Of a DNA stretch of 64,000 nt, positions 48,637 to 61,900 are shown piece by piece. The notes beneath the pieces are model-generated. The model did not search any database. It was not told the origin of the DNA and saw nothing but the letters and a program-made list of their open reading frames with translations. The stretch comes from Tetmemena sp. SeJ-2015 (Eukaryota > Ciliophora > Spirotrichea > Sporadotrichida > Oxytrichidae). The stretch covers positions 57,275 to 121,274 of the forward strand of contig JAJKFJ010020870.1 in assembly GCA_027382625.1 (NCBI GenBank), given 5' to 3'. Numbering within the stretch: position 1 is the first letter of the stretch; each line of letters begins with the position of its first letter. The position numbers were made by a program, and so were the translations under genes.

Positions 48637-51339
48637 TCAGAACTTGTTGGTGAACTGAGCGAGGATAGGGAATTTCTTATTGAGGGTGGGGAACTCCTTC
48701 ATCATGTCCCTGATCACCTTGTGAGCTCCCTCCTGCATCATAGCGTATATCAGGTCTTCCTCATTGCTCTCCAGGATTATGCTGAACAACAGGAGTACTG
48801 TTGACTCCTCTGTGGAGACTCTGCCCTGTCTGAGGATAGTCACCTCGTTCCTGATAAGGAAGTGGCGTCTTGCGTACATAATGACCTCTGTGAATACATT
48901 GGGTGCTCTGTTCTTCTGTAGGAGGGCAGTATTGATGATAGATATGCATTCCAGTCTGATGGGGAAGGTCTTTCTGAAAGCCAGGAACTCCAGATCTATC
49001 TTGGAGAACTGGATGTTGAACTCTCTGAAGTCGTGGATGTAGTCTCCGAACAACTTGTCAATGAAGTTGCTCTTGATGAACTGACTCTTGAGGGTGTGCT
49101 CGGAGGAGCAGAGCAGGTATTCGAGAGTGTTGAGGCGAATCTCGTTCTTCTTCACGTAGGTGTCTATCAGCACCATAGACTCGATCTTGTTGTCGATGCA
49201 GTGGCGGATGAAGTCGTACTCCAAAATCAGCTACTCACCGAACACAAAACCGAAGTTAGCCTCAGAGAGCAGTTCGTTGGTGAGGGGTGAGTTCTTACGC
49301 ACCAATTGGTAGAGGATGTTCTGGAGGATAGCCCCGATCTCTGTGAAGGGGAACATGTCGTACTTTCTGGTCTTTTACACCTCCTTGTTGTTCTTGGTAT
49401 TGTGGGCCAATTCCTCCATAGGCACTCTAGACAGGTCGCTTGGCTTTCTGAAAGCTGAGAGTGCATAGTTGCACTGCTCGATGATGAATTCGAGGTTGTA
49501 TTTGCCATTCTGCTCGTTGAAAATGAAGTGCTCTTGGTTTCTGACGCAGAGCCAGTCGATCAGTTGTAGACCAGCCTTGATGAGGATGAGGTATTCTGCT
49601 CTCTTGTCAGACTGGTTAGGGAAATCCAGCCACAGAATCCTCACCACTTTGATGACCAAATTAATGCATCTCTGTAGTGCTTTGATCCTGGTTAGCTCAG
49701 GTATCTGACTCTCACTGTAGAAATGCTTGATCCAGCATCTGAGGTCTTTGAGCATGGAGAGGAAGTCATCAATCTCAATTATTTCTGCAGTTAAGTGCTC
49801 TACTTAGTTAAACTCATCCACAAAAGACACTATCTCAGGGAGGTTGATGAGAGCAGGGATGAATAGATTTTGCTCCTTCAATAGAGTTGATGATGCTCCG
49901 ATGCAACCAAGATCTCTTATAATAGTTGGTCTCCTCTGCTCGAACATATATCTGAATAGCTCAACTACTTTCTCTTGAAGAGCTAATTGCTGTCTCATTT
50001 AGGCTGAAAGTCCTGAGGCTGCGATTTTAGCTGACTGTATCTTTGAGTTTTACATCAGCATCTTCAATAAGGTCATGTAAGTATCACATGCTGGAGAGTT
50101 GATAGCAATGAGTACTTTCTCGTTTCCGCAGAATAGATTGAATATGATCTACAAAATGGCCTCCTTATTTTAGTAAGACTCAGTTGGTGATTTGAGAAGT
50201 CTGATTAAAGGAGCGATGAAGACGGGAGATTCGAAGCAGATAGCCATTTCCTTCAGGAACCTCTTGTTTGACAGGAAGTTTAGATTAGGCAGGTCGAGGG
50301 CAAAGTTAATGAACTTCTCATTATCGTTCTTTTCAATTAAGGCAGTAGTTCTCTTGATGTAGTTGGACATAATGTCAGCTTGTGACTATTGAGCCTGTCC
50401 TCTTTTCTTCTTAGTGCTAGTTTTACTCTCCTCTTCCTCACTCTTATTCTTGAGTACCATATCTTCCTACTGCGAGACTAAGCTGAGAGTCTTATGAGCG
50501 TCAAATGCAGTCTTTCTGTGAGCTCTCTTTGAAAGCTCTTGCTTGAGATTAGCAGCGCTCTTGCCCAGAATTTCAAAGTCATCGTCCTGCAGACCCTTAG
50601 AAATCTCGAAGAAGATGAGTAGGCATTCATGTCTCACCTCACTATCGCTATCTTGCAGGAAGTGGATAATGTGCTTGGGAACTCTCATATCAAGGCAGGC
50701 CTTTATCTTGTCTGAGCTGCCAGTTTAGAAAACTGACCTAATCACTGCCAAAGCGCATCTCTTTCCAGCCTTCTCAAGTTCAGGGCTGTAAAGTCTTGCC
50801 AAACACTCTGTTAAGGGTATCAACTCGTTATAGTAGAAGGCAGTTCTGTTCATTGGAATAAGGAAACTCAAGCAGAGTTGATTCATTTAGTTGGAGAAAA
50901 CTTTGTTGGGTTCAAAGGAATTGGTTACATTCGAGATGAAGTCATTGATTACTGGGTAGCAGCTCTAACCCATGCCAGACTCTGTAACTGCATCCTTGTA
51001 GATCCTCAGAGCTTCCTTGTGGAGTTCAGTATTCCAGTGATTAGACTTGTCCAGGAAAGTCTTGTTCTTCTATTCTAGATGCCACTGCTTATCTGAGTTA
51101 TCAGACTTGAAGGATTCTGCGAGTTCAGCTTCTCTTCTGAAGAAGGATCTCCCTCTGAGGTAATCTTTGAGAGTGCTGTCCACACCTGATGTCTTTCTCA
51201 GCACATAGTCTGATCCTAATTCGTATTCCTCACCAGTGTAAAACTTTACTACGTACTCTAGGACCTCTTTCACAAATGGAGACAGTGGAGTAGAGTAAGA
51301 GTGCATCTCATAGACTAGAGTTCGCAGTAAGTTGGCCAT
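48637..51339 (-). CDS. Large armadillo/HEAT-like helical protein
   Basis: Continuous frame from ATG 51,339 (MANLLRTLVYEM) to TGA 48,637-48,639, about 900 residues, all TAA/TAG read as Gln and no frameshift seen. Nearly entirely helical with repeating hydrophobic patterns: LIPLTECLARLYSPELEKAG, KHIIHFLQDSDSEVRHECL, FIAPLIRLLKSPTESYQNKE, ELTRIKALQRCINLVIKVV. A basic linker KKKRGQAQQSQ lies near 50,390. It looks like a single long alpha-solenoid scaffold. No catalytic motif and no membrane helix. Known family not recognised. The intact frame contrasts with the indel-bearing neighbours. Confidence 0.7.
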
Positions 51340-51429
51340 CTTCTATATGATCAAGTTCTGAAGCCTCTAAATTTTCTAAACTATGTATACTACTCATGTT
51401 ATTACTCAGAATTCAAGAAGATCTATGAA

Positions 51430-52850
51430 ATCCACGTGTAATAAATAGAGAATCAGCAACTGACCATTCAACAAGAGAAGCAATTTTGAATGCCCTCTTC
51501 AAAATTTTCGACAGGTAATCTCTGGGGAGAGTACCTCAGAATGACTTCGAGCAAATCGTGCTCTCTCAGCAGGCTTCGTCCACAGTACTAGACCGTCTGA
51601 AGAATAAAGTGAAGAAGGGAGGAGATCGCTTGATCAACGTACTCGATGAAGAGTTTCAACAAGCTGATATTCCCTACGGCTGCAGAGGTGAGCTGCCTAT
51701 CTCTAACTTCTAAACCATCATGATTGACTATGATCTCCCCTTCCTTGAATCTGACCTCTAAGATCTTAGGAAGAAGGGTATGACTCTCAAGGACAATCAG
51801 GGAAATGAATTCATTAGATACAAAGAGATACTTACAGTGGCTAAACCCAAGAGAGTGATAGCTGCTGATACTCATGAGCTGAATAGACTCATAGCCAAGA
51901 TTCAGGCTCTCTGGAGAGGCTACCTCCAAAGAAAGAGGTTTAATAAGAACACCTTCAAGGACTTCAGACAACTAGGAACTCAATTCAAGAAAGTAGGTAA
52001 GGGCGTGCAATTCAAGGATCAAGATGATGAGAAAGGAGGTCGCAAAGCCTCTCCCAAGAAGATGACCCCTCAGTAAAAAAAGGAGGAACTTGAGAAGAAG
52101 AAAAAGATCGCGGTTGCTTAAAACAAGGCCAAGAGAAAGAAGACTGAAACTCTTGACGCCAGAATGGGCCAAGTAGTTAAGAAGAATCAAGACAAACTAT
52201 CAGAAAAGCAATAGCAGATGAAGGCAGAGATAACTGAATACATCAAGAATGAGTTCTTGAATGATCTTATAGGAAAGGCTCAGTGTTACGCAGAGTCACT
52301 TATTTTGGGAAGAGATATTCAGAGGAAGTTTGAGACTAGACCTGTTAGCAGATTTGTGTTCCCTATGATCTAAGAGTTCCAGTATAACGTGATGGGAGTC
52401 CAGCCAAAGACACTCCAAACTTTGAATGAACTAGGGCAGATAATGTATCTTGACTCGGAAAATTAACTTAATCAATATGATATCCCCACTAACAAGACTC
52501 TATAGTAGGTAAACCTTGGAACAAGCCTCCTCTAAAGCACTATGACATCATAGATTTGGTTTGCGACCAGACAAGTGGCAGAATTTACACTCTGAATTCA
52601 AATTGGATCTTAGAGATTTGGAATATAGAATAGAATGTTAGTCTTCCCTAGAAGAGATTGGCAGTGTGCACCAACGAAGGTAACAAGGATTTCATATCCA
52701 TTTATTACAAGAGCACTTTTAACAACGCCAAGCCTAGGTTCTTAAGTCTTTCAGATCACAACTAGCAGATCCTAGTAGTGAATACCTCCTGCGTAGATGG
52801 AAGCATCGTTTTCATAGACCCAATATTTTTATTAAATAAGCGTTAAAACA
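51430..52850 (+). CDS. Plus-strand gene segment: EF-hand-like, IQ motif, start of WD40 propeller; no start codon
   Basis: Open from about 51,430 with coding character (REAILNALFKIFDR; an EF-hand-like start), an IQ motif IQALWRGYLQRKRF (about 51,900-51,940), a Lys-rich coiled stretch (about 52,080-52,200), then the first blades of a WD40 domain: DQTSGRIYTLNSNWILEIW (about 52,568-52,624) and ILVVNTSCVDGSIVFIDP (about 52,770-52,823). The frame needs a 29-base GTAAACC...CTAAAG intron near 52,510. It has neither an in-frame ATG (TGA precedes it near 51,428) nor enough blades to close a propeller: it stops at an AT-rich boundary at about 52,830. This looks like an internal MDS whose partners are elsewhere, possibly the giant gene at 53-64 kb. 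Confidence 0.65.
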
Positions 52851-52962
52851 TTCATATGAATTAACAAAAATCATTCACTTAAAATATTAAAGTTAATTTA
52901 TTCTATAATGAAATTATATTTAAATAGTTTCTAAATTCTTCTAAGAATATCTTTCTCTGTGC
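52851..52962. other. AT-rich boundary between convergent coding segments
   Basis: AT-rich, no coding character, and separates the end of the plus-strand segment from the 3' end of the minus-strand giant gene. Likely IES or 3' flank. Confidence 0.4.
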
Positions 52963-55900
52963 TCAAGAAAATTCAGCTTAAAGTATTAAGATTATAAAAA
53001 TATCCTATCTTGATTTATGAACGATGAAAGTTCTTATTATTTTTATGAAGCCTCTCAGTTTGCTTCTTTTGAGAGTGGACTGATTAAGTGACTGGTAGAC
53101 ACTCTGTCCTTCAATAACAGAGAAGGCATCGCTCTCAAACTTCACTGACTTCCTCCTGCTAGACTAGGAATGTGCAACACTCCTCTCTTATTGCATCTTG
53201 AGTATTCCTTGAGTCTCCTTACCTATCTCAGTGAGTCTCTTTGTCTTCCACTCGTTAAAGGTCTTGGTATATCTAAACGTGAGGAAGATCAGCATGTCAA
53301 TCACCTTGTCTTCTATTACTTGAGCTGCTAGTGGACTATTAGGAGAGACTCTGAGCTGAGAGAAGTCTTTGCCCTTAAACTGAGACTGGATGTTGCTGTT
53401 CATTAGACTCTTTCTCTTTTCATTCTCAGTCAGAACTGAGTTTATTTAGTCAATAGGCAGAGAAGAAATGTGACTAATGCATTCCTCAGTTTACATAAAC
53501 ATCTTTAAGATGTCTGCCTCCATGCTGAACAAATTAAAGGGATTCTTTATGGCTACAGCGCACATGGATCTGAGAGGTGCAGTAATGCGAAGACTGACAC
53601 TACTCTGAGGAGATCTGTAGAGAATCACATTCTGTGAGAATCTCACTGCGTTGGTCATTTCATAGTTGTCTAACTGGAACAGAGGTGAGTTTAAGAGACC
53701 ATTAATTGTTGGTCTGCGTTTGGGATCCATGTCAAGGCAACTTGAAATGAGATCAAGAATCAGCCCAAGCTCATTCTTCCTATCAAGCACATCTGCTTTG
53801 GCAAACATAGAGAATAGCTTCCTTCTCATCTCTTAGTTAGTGTGAGATTACCCAGCGAATCTAGGTGGCTGGTCGCTCAAGATATTCGGGTTATTGTTCT
53901 CTCTAATCTCTTGAGCTACAGACTTGAACTGGAATTTCTTGGAGTTGCCATTTTCAAAGAGACTGCTGTTTGAGAGTGATTTGATGCACTTCATTACATT
54001 TTCAAACTTGAGATGAGAGCGCTTCTCCATCAAGGAACCTGGAAGGTCGATGTGCAAGTCCTAGTTAAGCTCCAACTCTTCTGTGTTGAAAGGGTTATCA
54101 AAGTCAATGGAGAAGGGATCGTAGATGAAGTTCGATTGGGAGGGTGGGATGAAGGGAAGAGCGGCTAGCTCAATATCGTATTCATGCTTCATTTTATACC
54201 AGGCACGATAGATGCTGTAGAAGCTCTCAGGTTTTTAGCCTAGGAGAACACTATACATGATCATTCCGAAGGACCACACATCAAGAGCAGAGGTGTGCTC
54301 GGTGAACTTCTAGAAAAGGATTTCAGGGGCCAAGAAGGGATTATCTAGGGCTCTGTTTGAGAAGCTCTTTTGAGCCTCTGTTCTCTTTGAGCTTGAGGCA
54401 GCTCCCCCATTGCCGCCTGGTGACATAGTTGAGCTCTGGCCTCCGTTGTATCTCTCATCAAGACTATTGTTCTCAAGAGTGAGATAGATGTCAGGACACT
54501 CCTTGACGTAACCGAGGTTGTTAACTTTACCAACTCCTCTGAGATGAGCCAGCTTCATTCTCTGTCCATCTCTAGAGATGTAAACTTGCTACAGATTGAG
54601 ACTTCTGCCCACAATGCTGACTTCATGTAGCTTGTTGATTATTTGGAGTAGCTTCTGGGCCCAATACCTAATGATGAAGAGTGGGGCGTCAGTGTGGTAG
54701 AATAAGGGGATATTGAGAATGCCTCCGTTCCTGCTCACGAACTCATCCAGGGAGATCCACTGGTCCTCGTCCACCATCTCATTCACCACATAGATCTCCT
54801 TGTCACTAGCTGCAAGGCCTATCTTCTTCTCGAACTTGCCCACGTTAGGGAATATATCCATGTTGTTTGGGTTTAATTCTTCCTCTTCAACTAAATGCTG
54901 GCCCATGAGATATCTGTGAACTTGCAGCTCAAGGGACAAGTGCTTCTTGTAAGTCTTTCCGTCACTACTCACATAGTTCAGATCGTCGTTGGGGAATATA
55001 AGCACCTCCACCTTTCTGCGAGTGCTGTCACTCATCACTCCCATGTACCTTTGTGCTCCACTTGGTAGGAAGGAGAGAGTAGCAAAGTCAATATCGAAAG
55101 CAGAGTTCTCAATAGTAGGTACATGGATACTCGCAAGCACACCTGCGTTCTAATCGTTTGTGATGGTATTGATGTTGTGGCTTGGATCTAGCACACACAG
55201 CTAAGCTTCCTCTTTGATTAGTCTGCTGGCTTCTCCAGCTAAAAGAACGAGACTGGATTCGAAGAGCTCATTCAGCTTAATGGATTTCTTGTGCAGCTTC
55301 TCCACAGTCTTCTGATTGGAAAGCATGTTGAGTCCTCTAAGGTTGATCTCAAACACATGTCTCTGGATATAAGAGGACTTCTCTTCAAACTGAGTGATGA
55401 TATCCACTAGTCTCGAGAAACCATCATACTTTTCCACTATGTAGACGAATAAGTCCTCATCAATGAGAACTGCAGTGGTGTTGTTGCCCTTCTGAACACT
55501 CTCCTTATCTATGTACTGATAGGTGCGGAGGAACTTAGCAACCTTGGAGATCGAGATTACTGGCACATTCTTCTTCTCATCTATCAGGATGTGCATGATG
55601 CGCTCGATTTGGAATTTCTTAAGCTAAGCATCTTTTAAGCTCATGAGGCTTTGGCGGAACTCAGTGGGTGTGAGATGGTTATCATGGTCGCCATCAAACT
55701 TCTTAAAGTACTCCTTCGAAGGGCTTGTTGTTCAAATGGGCCTTCAAAGTTCTAATTACTAGTTCCACTCCTTTGTCTCTCCAGACGTGAGGCTCCACTC
55801 TCTTTCTGTCCTGCTTTAGCAAAGCGTTGCTCTATGATGCGTTTACAGTATTCTCCAATCCCATACTGAAACCTAGACTCCTAATGTGGTCTCTGAGTTC

Positions 55901-58900
55901 CTTGTAAGATATCTTCCCATCGAAGTTTTCATCTATCTGGCGCATCAATTCATAGACCTGGGCCTCACTGATGGTAAAGCCTAGTCGCTCTAGTAGGTTT
56001 TGGAATTCATCGCACTCTATGTAGCCGTTCTGGTTGGTGTCGATCTGGTCGAACACCTCAGCTAGAGTTAGCGACTTCTGGTGGAGGACTTTCATGAGGT
56101 GGTCGAATATCTCGTACTGGTAGTTAACTGCTTTCTTCTCAGTCTCGATGTCCTTGAGTCTCTACTCGTAGTCCTCGTTATAGAACTGCTCGAACTCCTT
56201 ATACTTGACCAGTCCGTCTCTGTCCTTGTCTACTTCCTTGAAGAGTTTGAGCACTTCGTCCTGCTTGAGTGTGATAGAGAAATTTTGTGGCAAGAAGTTC
56301 TAGAAGTCCTTCAGAGTAAGGAAGCCTACTCCCTTGTCTAGCATCTTAAAGGCACTAGAGGCGTTGGCCTGCATTTTGATCTTCTGCTGGATGGCTCCAA
56401 ACATCCTGATGTTCTTCATTCTATCGCTCAGACCTTCAACTCTTGCTCCTAAGGGTCTTGAGGGATCAGCAGCTCTGGCTTTAGTCTGATCACTGAAGAC
56501 ATCCTCATAAGTATAGGCACTCCAGAACATCTTAATGAACTGCTGCTGAGTGACACTTGTCTTGCTATTATCATCTCCAGCGATTCTCTTCATGAACACT
56601 TCCAACTCTCTATCAGAAATGTCAAGCTGGAAGCGGATTATAGCATTCTTGAGCTCCTGGATGGTTATGCTCTGTGAGTTGTCCTCATCTATTAAGTTGA
56701 AGCACTTGTGAATGGTTAGATTGTTCTTCCTCAGGTACTCTCCGATCTTCTTGAAGATGCGCCTCTGCCACTCCACTGTGTAGAAAGTTTCTATTGAGAT
56801 GATTATTAAGGGAAATTAGTTTCTTACCATGTTGATAGAGCTGCTGTTGAACTCCCTCAAAAGCGGAGTCTAGCTTATCATAGTCGAACTTATCTTTGCT
56901 CTCAGAAATTGAGAACACAGTATTGAGAAGGGTCTTTTCGTCATCGTCCAGCTGCACTCCATATTTCTGCAGGTGAGTGTAAAACAGACTCTTGCTTAAG
57001 CCGATAACTGCCTATCTAGTGTTCTTCTTAGCTCTAGTACCATGAGATTCCTCCTACTCCTATCTCATTTCTTCCATGGCTAGCTGCTCATTGAGATCAG
57101 CTACTTCATCAAAGTACTTATCGCAGTCAACTGCTAGCTCATTTATTATTCTCTGCAGAATAGGCTGGACTTGCATGTAGGCGTAGATGCCACCACCTGC
57201 CTAGTTGTTCATAATTTCCTAGAGGGCCTTCACAAACTCAATCACACTTAGCTTTCCTGTGTTCTTGTCATCGAAGAAATTCATCAGCATCCTTGCTTCG
57301 TCCAAGGATACTCCTCCCTCTATTGACTTCACAGTCAAGGCAAAATCTGATCTGGAAATGAAGCCAGTCCTCTCCTTATCAAAGAGAGCCAGCACTTGTC
57401 TCATACTGAAGCGTTTGGCTTGGATGGCGTCGGCTATCTTCTTGAGTACGTTGAAGACTTGCTATTTGATAGAAGCTCCCTTCTTCGTCTATTGCACTCC
57501 TTGTGAAAGTGCTTGCTCTAGCTTGGAACCTCCACCGATCTTAGAGACTACAAAAGTGATTCCATCCACAAATTGCATCTTAGTGATTATGTTTTCGTTC
57601 TTGTCATCCAAGTAGTTGAAGAACTCAATTAGATCCTCTATTGCCATTCCTAGTTCCATGCCCTAGATACACTTAATGAAAACTTCCTTGCTGATCTTGC
57701 CATCTCTCTCCTTGTCAAAAGCTTCGAACAACTTTTCCACGCTCATCTCGTAGAAGTTCACTGTCTTGTTTATCTATTGGCAGCACTGAGCAATAAGAGG
57801 ATCCACGAATCCTTTGTCGAAGAAAGCTACATTGATTCTCTTTCTGGTCATGAAGTCCACGAATTCCTTGAATGAGCACTCGTATCTGCCATTATTGGAT
57901 TTTCTCACATCTCCTAGCACTTTCTCTGCCTCTTTAGAGCTCAGAGTAATTCCAAGTTTCTCAAATACTTGCTGCACTCCTTTGACGTTAGCAAACTGAT
58001 TGGGCATGTATTTTAGTTGATCGAATATGATAGACTCGAGGGTAGGAGTTCTTCTTCTCCATTTGTCCTTGACTCTACTCATACAGGTCATCTAAGTCTT
58101 GTCTGGTCTTCAGTTCCTCTCCCTTGAGTTTCATGTTCTACTCTTCCTCCTCAGTCATGGCTAGTTCATCTCCCTCGTTCTCCAACAGACTGGATATTGA
58201 TTTTATCTCCTCTAGTCTCACTCTACCACTCTTAGTGCGGTCAACGATATCGAACACACGCTTCAGTTCTTTCTTATTCATTCCCATGCCCACATAGTCA
58301 TTAAGCATTGTGAACTCCTCAAAGCTAAGGGAACCTTCTTATTATCCATCATGCTCAGCAAATACTCTCTCTACTGGCATCTTTTGTTTGTCTAAGGAGT
58401 TGTTGAAGTTAGTGATCCATTCTTGGATAATAAGCTTTTGATAAGACTTCTCTTGTTCCAGCTTCTTGGCACCCTAGACAACAATTCTCTCGAAATCAGG
58501 AGCTGCGATAGAGTTATCCTTGCCCTCAAATGGAATTGAGCTAGTAAGCTTCTCAATCTCATCCTGAGTGAGTCCTGCTCTAAGTTTCTTAAGACCAGCT
58601 TTCAGTTCTTTTTGAGAGATTCTTCCAACTGCAGTCTTCGATCCTTTCTCTCTCCACTGAGCGAAGAGTCTCTTGTAGGACAGATTCTTCTGAAGGACCA
58701 CTCCATGGATTTTAATGAAAGACTGGAACAGCCAGTTCTCATCTCTCTTCACTAGTACTGCATCGTGAAGTTGCTTGAAGGTGAATCTCGTGGTGGACTT
58801 CTGCTGCTTTCTATCCAGCTACTGCTTCTGCTGGTCGTTGCTGTCAGTTCCCTTTGCTCCCACTTGGCAGATGTATTCGAAGATCTTTTCAAGTTCCTCC

Positions 58901-61900
58901 TCAGTGAACTCAAGGCCCATCATTAAGGACTCGTTAACGAAATCATGCTTGAATACAAACTTGTGGTCCTCTGGATCGTACTACTTGTAAGCCTTCTCCA
59001 CAGAGATGTTAAACTTCTTTAACTGCTGTCTGAACTTGTTAACCAAGTTGTTAGTGTTATCAACTGACTTCTGGAACTTAAAGCATCCACTAGTTATGAA
59101 ACCCTGCAAGAGCTCATAGTAAGATAGATTCTCGTTTTCAGCGTCTACTTCTTGTCCATTTCCTCCTCTGGCGCTTTCACCTCCCCTTCTTGAGGATCTT
59201 TATGAGCGAGTGTTTGCTTCTTGATTCTTCCCCTTTATCAGGAATTTGTTGATTGGCTTCTTAATGAGCTTCCATAGATTGTTGAAGTCATTATTGGAGA
59301 TGTTAATTCCAAAGGCCTACACGCCAGTCTTGAACTCTATCTTGCTGATTTTTCCGCTGTTGTTCACATCTAAGTTGATGTAGAACTCAAATGGACTCAT
59401 CCTCTTGGCATTAATTAGCGCATTTAGTTTCTGCATGATCTCATAATTTTTCTTAATGGAGAGTCCCAATATCTTTTCAATGTGACCTTACAAGTTTTGA
59501 GAATACACAACGTAGTCTACCTTCTCATCGGTCTCTCTAGCTCCTCCAGCCTCAAGCAGTACTTTCATGTGAGGTTCAGGATGCAGAATTCCAAGGCGCT
59601 TAAATCCTCTGACTAGATCTTGGATAAGGATGGAGCCGGAGTGACTGTAGTCGTAGTTTGAGAAAATCTCGTACAGAGAATCGGTGTTCAGCTCAATTAG
59701 GCTTCTTATCTTGTGGAAGATAACTTCTTTTGCTTGGTCAGCTGCGTACTTAGACTTCTTTTGAATGTGAACATCCATCTTAGAGATAAATTCATCATAA
59801 GAAACAGCTCCATCCTTGTCAGTGTCTACGATAGACATAAGCTCATCAATCTCATCATAAGTCAGACCAAGGTTTAAAGTTAACCAGCCCTCTCTAAACT
59901 CTCTTCTTGAGATAGACCCGTCTCCATTTCTATCAAAGAGTGCAAAAGCTCTTCTAAGGTTGAAGTTCTGTAGATAGAAAGCAGTAGCGATCTTCTCAAG
60001 AATATGATTCAATCTTCTCCTTCTCAGTTCCTGGGTTTCAAATCGCATGCAGAATCTTTGCAAGTCAACTTTACCTATCTGTTATGGATCTGCAATTCTT
60101 CTAAGTATTCTATGCTCCTGAACTGTCATAGGCAAGTTGAGAGTATTGATTGATTTCTTGAATTGAGATATTGTGATCTAAGATGCTCTTGGGTTTAGAG
60201 GATCATAGTGAGACTGGAAGCAATCGAAAAATGTGACTTCTCTCTCAACAAAGATCTCAATTATCTTATTGATGAGTTGCTGCTCTCTCTGAACTTGCAA
60301 GGGATCCTTCTTGAACATGGCTTGTTACTGCTTCTCTCTCATTTCCAGATCCTTCTTGAACTTAGTGATCTCGTCTTCAAACATATCGTACTCCTCTTGC
60401 TTTCTCTTATTGTCATCATCCTCTTTTCTTAAGTGCTTGACAACTGGCTCCAGAGACTTTATTAAGTTGTAGTATTGTATCAAATCGTTCTTAGTGCTCA
60501 CTTAAACGTGATCACCTCCCCCATAGCCTGTTCTTCTGCTACCCTTGATCGCATATACAGTGACGAGATCTATCTTCATACTCAGAGAACTCTAGCTTAG
60601 CATCTCTGACCAAGTCTTAGAACTACTCTCCAGTTAATACTCCAGAGTGAGTGCCATCTGTTCCAAAGTCTGAAACCAAGATATCCAGGAGCACATCTTT
60701 GCTGCCACTTATTCTGTCAAGTAGGTAGTATCTTCCTAAAAGAGATCGAGAAGCTACGATCCATTTATTGATATCGAATTGAGAAGCTAATTCTTTTGCA
60801 TAGACTATTTAATTTGCGAACTCCTAGAATTAAATGCTCCATCTCTATTCTCGTCAGCGAAGTTTATCATTAGCTTGAACTTTAACATCAGACATGACGA
60901 AGCCAAGCATGTCAAAGATCTTCTTAAGATGCTCATAAGAGATTTCTCCATGAGGACCCTTAGCAAAGATTTTGAAGATCCTCATCACTGAGTTCATATC
61001 GTCATACCCGTTCTATTTAAGGAAGCCATTGAGTCTAGAAAGTAAATCTTCATAGTCTTGAATCTGGTATGCAGACTTCTTATCAAGTTTGATCTCTTGC
61101 ATAGTCTCTCCGAAGTAATCTACTGAGCCAGGTGCGATTCTCTCACCTCTCCTTTCGAGGAAGATTTTAACAAACTCTTCATAGTCAACACAGTCATCGC
61201 TATTTAGGCACTCTAACTCAAACTACAGTCCAATAAGGGTATCTTAGTCAAAGATATCAGGGTAGTTATACTTCAGGACGTTGATGAAGTGGTGGATCTT
61301 GATTCTGCCCATAAATGATGGATCAAAAGCCTTGAACTTCTCAATAAAGTCGGAGAGAAGTACCTTTCCTTAAAGAGTCTTCAGCTTCATCTACACTCTA
61401 TCGAAGTAGTCAGTTTTCTTCAAGTCTTTTAGTGTCTCCATATCATCCATTCTACTATTGTCACTGCTTTAGTTCATGCTATCATTTAGAGATTTATTGA
61501 GAGTGCTAGTGGCCATGTTATAAGCCTTATTACACGCAGCTCTTCATCCTCGTGATGAGGTCTTCAATGTGCACTCGCTCAGCTCTAGTGAACTCATTTA
61601 TGAAGAAGTCCTGATTGATGTAGTTGATGCCGAATCTATGCAGGACAGATCTTAGATCTGCAACATCAATAAGCTTCTCCTCTTCTCTCTTGCTCTTCAA
61701 GTCAGTTGTTGAGTCCACATAGGATCTGAAGACGTTTTCATTCCTCAAAAGCTTAGAGCAAATCACTGGGAGGATGGTCTTGCTAGGCTGGTGGAAAGCA
61801 GTTTGGACTCTTCTCAAGTGATGAAGCCAGGCATTCAAATATATGACAGACTAGTTCTTCTAGTTGAGAGCCATGAAATTGGAAAGGCGCCTGATATGCT

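Noticed and set aside
48761..49290. Several plus- and minus-strand open frames overlapping the armadillo/HEAT-like gene
   Set aside because: They lie inside a long uninterrupted coding frame and have shadow composition (Ser/Arg-rich or hydrophobic).
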